DNA of 10,229 nt, taken from assembly GCA_020049615.1 (NCBI GenBank), contig JAIFKN010000282.1, positions 1 to 10,229 of the forward strand. The letters are read 5' to 3'. The translations under genes and the position numbers were made by a program. The DNA is from a bacterium (GTDB lineage: Bacteria; Planctomycetota; UBA11346). Under the pieces are notes generated by a model, which saw only the letters and a program-made list of their open reading frames with translations, did not search any database and was not told the DNA's origin. This document shows, piece by piece, positions 7,061-10,229 of the stretch; the first letter of the stretch is position 1; every line of letters starts with the position of its first letter.

Positions 7061-7791
7061 GCAGGATCCTCGTGCTCTGCTGCTTTGCCGCGCTCGCGCT
7101 CGCCGCCGACGGAGGCGCCGGTCCGCAGGCGCCGCTGCCGCGTTCGTCCCCGCTCGCGCCAGTGCAGCAGGATGCGACGGCGATGACCAGCGAAGACCGC
7201 CTGCTGCGCGATCTCGATCGCGCCCAGCGCCAGCGCGAGGAGCGCATCCAGGCCATCCTGCGCGCCGCATCCGGTGTGCGGCCGGTCGCCGCCGCCGATC
7301 TTGGCGCTGGGTTGGAGCGGCCTCGCGCCGACCGCGACAGGGCCTTGGCCGAACTGCGTTCGGCGCTTGGCGACTGGCTCGGCCGCACCCATCGCACCGA
7401 CCGCGACGTGCTCGATCCGGCCAGTGCAGCACGCCAATCGGCGCAGGTCTCGCCGCTGTCGGCCGAGAACCGCATCGCCATCGCCGAATGCCTGCGCGAC
7501 CTGGCGCTGGAGGATCACGCCGGCGATCGTGGGCGCTGGCTCGACGAGGGTCTGGCCGAGGTCGCTGCCCTGCCGCCCGAGCTGCCCGAGCACCTGCGGC
7601 CCCGGGCCGCCTGGCTGCAGATATTCTTCCTTGCTGAGCTCGCCCGGATGCCTGGCGATGCCGCCACCCGTTCCGACCAGGCGGCGCGTGCCCGCGCCGC
7701 TGCCGATTCATTCCCCGGCAGCTTCCCCGGCAGCGAACTGGTGAACGTCGTCTCCGCCCTAGTCGCCGACCTTCCGGCGGCCAAGCCATGA
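7057..7791 (+). CDS. Exported helical protein of unknown function
   Basis: I do not recognise this 244-residue protein. It starts with a clear signal peptide (MSRILVLCCFAALALAADGG, probable cleavage after ALA near residue 16), so it is probably periplasmic. The Cys pair sits inside the hydrophobic core rather than at a lipobox, so a lipoprotein is not indicated. After a Pro-rich linker there is a charged, likely coiled-coil helix (EDRLLRDLDRAQRQREERIQ, about 45-70), then helices with Ala-rich pairs (NRIAIAECLRDLAL; LPEHLRPRAAWLQIFFLAEL) that could be a few TPR-like hairpins. Its ATG overlaps the previous stop as ATGA, with GAGGT at 7046-7050 as ribosome site, and its own stop overlaps the next start the same way. 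Stoichiometric production with the TPR-like protein and action in the same envelope complex are likely from this coupling, but not proven. Confidence 0.8.
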   Translation: MSRILVLCCFAALALAADGGAGPQAPLPRSSPLAPVQQDATAMTSEDRLLRDLDRAQRQREERIQAILRAASGVRPVAAADLGAGLERPRADRDRALAELRSALGDWLGRTHRTDRDVLDPASAARQSAQVSPLSAENRIAIAECLRDLALEDHAGDRGRWLDEGLAEVAALPPELPEHLRPRAAWLQIFFLAELARMPGDAATRSDQAARARAAADSFPGSFPGSELVNVVSALVADLPAAKP

Positions 7792-8123
7792 CCCCTGCGG
7801 GCGCCGTCCGCCTCCTCGACGTGTATGCTCGCGCCCAGGCGGCGCTGGAGCGCGACGAGATCGAGCAGGCCTCATCCCTCCTCGACGAGGCCGGTGCGTT
7901 GATCGCCGAGGCCACCCCACCAGGCGCCGATGCGGCGGTCCTGAACGCCCTGGCCGGGCAGGCCGAGGCCGCCCGCCGGGACGCCGAGTCCGCCCTGACC
8001 GCCGCCCGCGACCGTCTGCTGCGCTCCGCAGCGGCGGAACTGCGCACTGGCGGCGAAGGCACCCGTGCCTACGCCGGAAGCGATGAACGACCAGCCGCCC
8101 GCTTCATCGACCGCACGAGCTGA
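7788..8123 (+). CDS. Small helical protein with FliT/FlgN-like pattern
   Basis: This 111-residue protein without signal peptide or membrane segment should be cytoplasmic. It is almost entirely helical and charged: LLDVYARAQAALERDEIEQA at 9-28, a second helix with LLDEAGALIAEA, and a third through SALTAARDRLLRSAAAELR ending in GTRAYAG. Two antiparallel helices with a terminal basic AY element resemble small flagellar export chaperones of the FliT/FlgN kind. The match is by pattern only, because that family is very divergent. It starts at an ATGA overlap with the previous gene. The last roughly 20 residues (to RFIDRTS) overlap the start of the next kinase and may not be conserved. If the FliT-like reading is right, it gives the cluster a second flagellum-like element beside the FliM-type motifs. 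Otherwise it is an uncharacterised coiled-coil protein. Confidence 0.7.
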   Translation: MTPAGAVRLLDVYARAQAALERDEIEQASSLLDEAGALIAEATPPGADAAVLNALAGQAEAARRDAESALTAARDRLLRSAAAELRTGGEGTRAYAGSDERPAARFIDRTS

Positions 8124-9252
8124 GCCGCCGCTCGACCTCGCTGCCGCCCTGCGTCTCTTCGATGAGACGACCGGGGCGCTGGCTGGGCAGGTCGCGCGGC
8201 TCGAGCAGATCCTGGTGGCCAAGCAGGCCGAGCTGTCCGAGGCCAATGCCCGGTTGGCAGCGGTCATGGCCGGGGTCGCCGCCGGCGTCGTCGCCGTCGG
8301 CCTCGACGGTCGCGTCTTGACCGCCAATCCCGCCGCCTGCGCCGCCCTGCCCGGACTGGCGCTTGGCGCCGAGTGGGTCGCGCGGGCTCCGACCAGCCCT
8401 GCTCTGCGCATCCTCGCCGGCGAGGCTGGACCGCTGCGCGCCGAGCGGGTGCAGCAGGGGCGGGTGCTCGATGCCCGCGCCAGCGCCCTGCGCGACCAGG
8501 CCGGCACGCTCACTGGTGCGGTCGAGGTGTTCGACGACGTCACCGAGATCCGCAGCCTCGCCGAGCGGGCCGAGCGCGCCGACCGGCTCAAGCAGCTGGG
8601 CGAGATGGCCGCCGGCGTGGCGCACGAGATCCGCAATCCGCTCAACGGTATAGAGGGTTTCGCCAGCCTGCTGGTGCGCGACCTGCCCGAGGGCGACAAG
8701 CGGCGGCGCTTCGCCCAGCTCATCGTCGAGGGCGTGCGCGACCTCAACCGGACGGTCACCGGACTGCTGGAGTTCACCCGGCAGCGCCGGCTGGAGCGTC
8801 GCTCCCACGACCCGGTCGCGCTGATCCGCGCCGTTGCAGAGATCGTCTCCGCCGATGCCACGTTGTCCGGCGTCGATCTCACCGTCGAGGACCACTGGCA
8901 GGGGCGGGGAGCGGTACAGGTCGATGGCGCCCAGTTGAAGCAGGTGCTGCTGAACCTCATGCGCAACGCCGTCGAGGCCGCCGCCGAGACCCATCCTGGC
9001 GCCGGTCGTGTCTCGGTGGCGGTGGAAGCGGCTCCGCAGGGTCTTGCGATCCTGGTCGATGACGACGGGCCGGGGGTTCCGCCCGAATCGCGCCAGCTGA
9101 TCTTCACGCCGTTCCACACCACCAAGGAGCACGGCACCGGCCTCGGCCTCGCCGTATCCTTCGCCATCGTCCAGCTGCATGGCGGTACCCTGACCGTCGA
9201 CCTTGCGCCGCTGGGCGGAGCACGCTTTCGCATCCTGCTGCCGTTGGCATGA
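8065..9252 (+). CDS. Soluble PAS-containing sensor histidine kinase (NtrB/FleS-like)
   Basis: This 395-residue kinase lacks membrane segments. A coiled-coil segment (about 30-65) precedes a PAS domain at about 62-163 (VMAGVAAGVVAVGLDGRVLT, ending VFDDVTEI). The H-box is GEMAAGVAHEIRNPLNGIEG with His187. Asn301 is the N-box (NLMRNAVEAA), the G1 box is DDDGPGVP near 332-339, and the G2 box is GTGLGLA near 357-363, all intact, so it should be active. The arrangement resembles NtrB and the flagellar kinases FleS/FlrB. GTG at 8065 is chosen because GAAGG lies five bases upstream; ATG at 8083 is a possible start with GGAAG too close. Either way it overlaps the 111-residue gene by 41-59 bases, longer than the other overlaps here. 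No response regulator follows. The nearest free-standing receiver is the first gene of the cluster, so the pair may bracket the operon. Confidence 0.92.
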   Translation: MPTPEAMNDQPPASSTARAEPPLDLAAALRLFDETTGALAGQVARLEQILVAKQAELSEANARLAAVMAGVAAGVVAVGLDGRVLTANPAACAALPGLALGAEWVARAPTSPALRILAGEAGPLRAERVQQGRVLDARASALRDQAGTLTGAVEVFDDVTEIRSLAERAERADRLKQLGEMAAGVAHEIRNPLNGIEGFASLLVRDLPEGDKRRRFAQLIVEGVRDLNRTVTGLLEFTRQRRLERRSHDPVALIRAVAEIVSADATLSGVDLTVEDHWQGRGAVQVDGAQLKQVLLNLMRNAVEAAAETHPGAGRVSVAVEAAPQGLAILVDDDGPGVPPESRQLIFTPFHTTKEHGTGLGLAVSFAIVQLHGGTLTVDLAPLGGARFRILLPLA

Positions 9253-9270
9253 TCGTCCCCCGTAACGACC

Positions 9271-9510
9271 ATGCCCTACAACTACGATCGCATCCTCGGC
9301 CACATCGGTGACCTGGTCAGTGGCGATGCCAGCCGCGAGCAGGCCAAACTCATCGACTGCCCGGTATGCGGGAAGCCGCTCGGCATCACCATCGTCGATG
9401 ATGACGAGATCACCCTGGTATGCCCCGCCGATCCCGCGCACCTCTCGTGGCATGGCTATTACGAGGAACTGCCGGCCTGGATCGACCAGTACAAGTCACT
9501 GAATCCGTGA
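9271..9510 (+). CDS. Small Cys/His protein, possible zinc ribbon
   Basis: This is an uncharacterised 79-residue soluble protein. Cys30 and Cys33 form a CPVCGKPL knuckle, and Cys51 and His57 (CPADPAH) could complete a CxxC/CxxxxxH metal site across a short strand pair (GITIVDDDEITLVC). The C terminus is aromatic and acidic (WHGYYEELPAWIDQYKSL). The spacing from the kinase stop is 18 bases, so it is probably the last gene of the same transcript, though no good ribosome site is visible before the ATG at 9271. Zinc binding is inferred from residue placement, and no function can be assigned. A repeat hairpin begins 11 bases after its stop. Confidence 0.75.
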   Translation: MPYNYDRILGHIGDLVSGDASREQAKLIDCPVCGKPLGITIVDDDEITLVCPADPAHLSWHGYYEELPAWIDQYKSLNP

Positions 9511-9520
9511 ACTATCTGTT

Positions 9521-9606
9521 CAGGGGCTCCGCCCCTGCTGCCTTTGTCGCAGCGCGGTTTCGTTCCGAATCCACGGGCGGATGCGCTTCGCCCGTGATAT
9601 CCGCCC
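9521..9606. repeat. Palindromic intergenic repeat element, copy 2
   Basis: This is the second copy of the element at 299-412. Its first hairpin (9521-9537) is identical to 299-315. Bases 9538-9589 match 338-389 with about five differences in 52. It lacks the 22-base segment of copy 1 that carries hairpin 2. The third hairpin is degraded on its right arm (CGGTTTCG, then CGAATCCA). The right side instead forms a local stem, ACGGGCG at 9573-9579 with CGCCCGT at 9589-9595, or the alternative GGGCGGAT at 9575-9582 with ATCCGCCC at 9599-9606. As in copy 1, it begins just after a plus-strand stop codon. Confidence 0.8.
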
Positions 9607-9642
9607 ACCGCTGCTCGGAGGCAGGTCCTGGGGCCAGACTTG

Positions 9643-9963
9643 TTACTGCCTTACCTGTGGACTTTCGCGCATTTTTGACCGCCCTATGCCGCTCTTCCAG
9701 GGCGTCCAGCAGGTCTCCCAGGCTACAGGCTCGCCCACTGCTGACCACTCCCCGGATCGGGCATGCAGGTGACTGGCGATCGCCAGGCTGTCGGCCAGTG
9801 ACTGCGACAGCCTATCGATCTGGAGCTCGACCGAGCGCCCCAGCTCCAGCGTCCCCGTGACGATGGGGACCAAGGTCTGCTGCTTCAACGCCTCGTCACG
9901 GTCAGCAAGCAGGGCGGGCAGTGCCGACGGTGAGGCTGCCAGGGCCGCGACCTGGATCTGCAT
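9643..9963 (-). CDS. Small ORF, probable second fragment of a broken sensor gene
   Basis: This frame of 106 residues starts at an ATG overlapping the TGA of the upstream small ORF. Residues 1-70 look like real helical protein (MQIQVAALAASPSALPALLA, then GRSVELQIDRLSQSLADSL), similar in style to the start of an extracytoplasmic sensor domain in chemoreceptors or kinases. From about residue 70 the sequence turns Trp-rich and implausible (EPVAWETCWTPWKSG). A neighbouring frame (9512-9748) then gives more protein-like sequence (SLGDLLDALEERHRAV), which points to a further frameshift. It is either a translationally coupled small protein or, more likely, part of a decayed gene. Confidence 0.4.
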   Translation of the reverse strand: MQIQVAALAASPSALPALLADRDEALKQQTLVPIVTGTLELGRSVELQIDRLSQSLADSLAIASHLHARSGEWSAVGEPVAWETCWTPWKSGIGRSKMRESPQVRQ

Positions 9964-10145
9964 CACTGCTCGCGCTCGCGCTTGGCGCCCTGCGTCAGAT
10001 TGCCAGCGACCAGTTCGGTCAGATGTTCGTCCACCTCCTGGCCGGTCTGCTGCAGCATCCGGTTGAGACCGATGCAGGCGGCTGTGGCCAGCGAAACGAT
10101 GAGAGCCACGATCAGGGCCGTGGTGAGCAGGGCACTTTGACCCAT
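9963..10145 (-). CDS. Small membrane protein ORF, probable N-terminal fragment of a broken sensor gene
   Basis: This 60-residue frame begins MGQSALLTTALIVALIVSLA, a single strong membrane segment, followed by an amphipathic helix (NRMLQQTGQEVDEHLTELVA) and a basic end (KREREQ). This is the normal start of a methyl-accepting chemotaxis protein or membrane histidine kinase, which would continue into a periplasmic sensor domain. A stop interrupts it, and the next frame resumes with fitting sequence at a TGATG overlap. Only AGAAG lies before the ATG as a possible ribosome site. Alternatively it is a genuine small membrane protein coupled to the next ORF, as overlaps are common in this window. Confidence 0.5.
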   Translation of the reverse strand: MGQSALLTTALIVALIVSLATAACIGLNRMLQQTGQEVDEHLTELVAGNLTQGAKREREQ

Positions 10146-10229
10146 CTTCTACAGCAGTCGCCACGAAATCATCGAAATCCCCTGAATAGTCGAGGTTGAA
10201 TTTCCGTCGGAGGCTAAATGTGGTGCCAG
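10146..10229. other. Upstream region of the minus-strand fragment; nothing firm recognised
   Basis: These 84 bases to the window edge are less GC-rich than the coding regions. They contain a short direct repeat (CGAAATC twice, about 10164-10179). I find no convincing promoter pair. A TGGCAC-like box at the very edge on the minus strand has the wrong spacing for a sigma-54 promoter. Confidence 0.3.

Noticed and set aside
5462..8062. Very long open frame on the minus strand (866 codons) opposite the TPR-like and exported protein genes
   Set aside because: It is an antisense shadow caused by high GC at third positions. The plus-strand frames have signal peptides, ribosome sites and start-stop coupling, whereas the antisense translation is low-complexity Arg/Ala/Gly sequence without domains.
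7872..9453. Minus-strand open frames (7872-9272 and 8104-9453) opposite the PAS kinase
   Set aside because: The plus strand encodes a complete kinase with all catalytic boxes; the antisense frames show no domain.
10210..10229. Sigma-54-like promoter (TGGCAC box) on the minus strand at the window edge
   Set aside because: The GG and GC elements are separated by 11 rather than 10 bases and the -12 box is poor (TTAGC). The site is also cut close to the window end.

Overview
The window is GC-rich, tightly packed bacterial DNA. Adjacent reading frames overlap as ATGA or TGATG, and there are long meaningless open frames on the opposite strands. The proteins (Ala/Arg-rich two-component kinases, periplasmic TPR-like proteins, a FliM-type peptide motif) fit a Gram-negative-type bacterium with a periplasm. 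The codon style and palindromic intergenic repeats would suit Planctomycetota or relatives, or a delta-proteobacterial type lineage, but the sequence alone does not fix the taxon.

Layout. Bases 1-287 hold the C-terminal end of an iron-type superoxide dismutase. A palindromic repeat element (299-412) and a strong hairpin (467-498) follow. A minus-strand hybrid sensor histidine kinase (529-2187) is transcribed divergently from a seven-gene plus-strand cluster (2232-9510). In order the cluster encodes: a response regulator with an unrecognised output domain; a membrane-anchored 622-residue protein with eight clear copies of a FliM-N-like motif (consensus LxQDDIDxLLxEL); a secreted TPR-like protein with an STN/N0-like segment; a second secreted protein of unknown function; a small helical protein of FliT/FlgN-like pattern; a PAS-containing soluble histidine kinase; and a small Cys/His protein that may bind zinc. 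A second copy of the palindromic repeat (from 9521) lies just after this cluster. Two small overlapping minus-strand frames (9643-10145) follow; they look like a broken membrane sensor gene.

How the genes may work together. The cluster carries a kinase at its end and a receiver at its start, and between them a protein that repeats the type of peptide FliM uses to bind phosphorylated CheY. The simplest hypothesis is a membrane-bound docking platform for one or more receiver proteins. A single membrane segment would connect it to a TPR-like domain that could contact the two exported proteins in the periplasm. This is inference: the motif array, membrane segment, signal peptides and translational coupling are visible in the sequence, but the partners and output are not.
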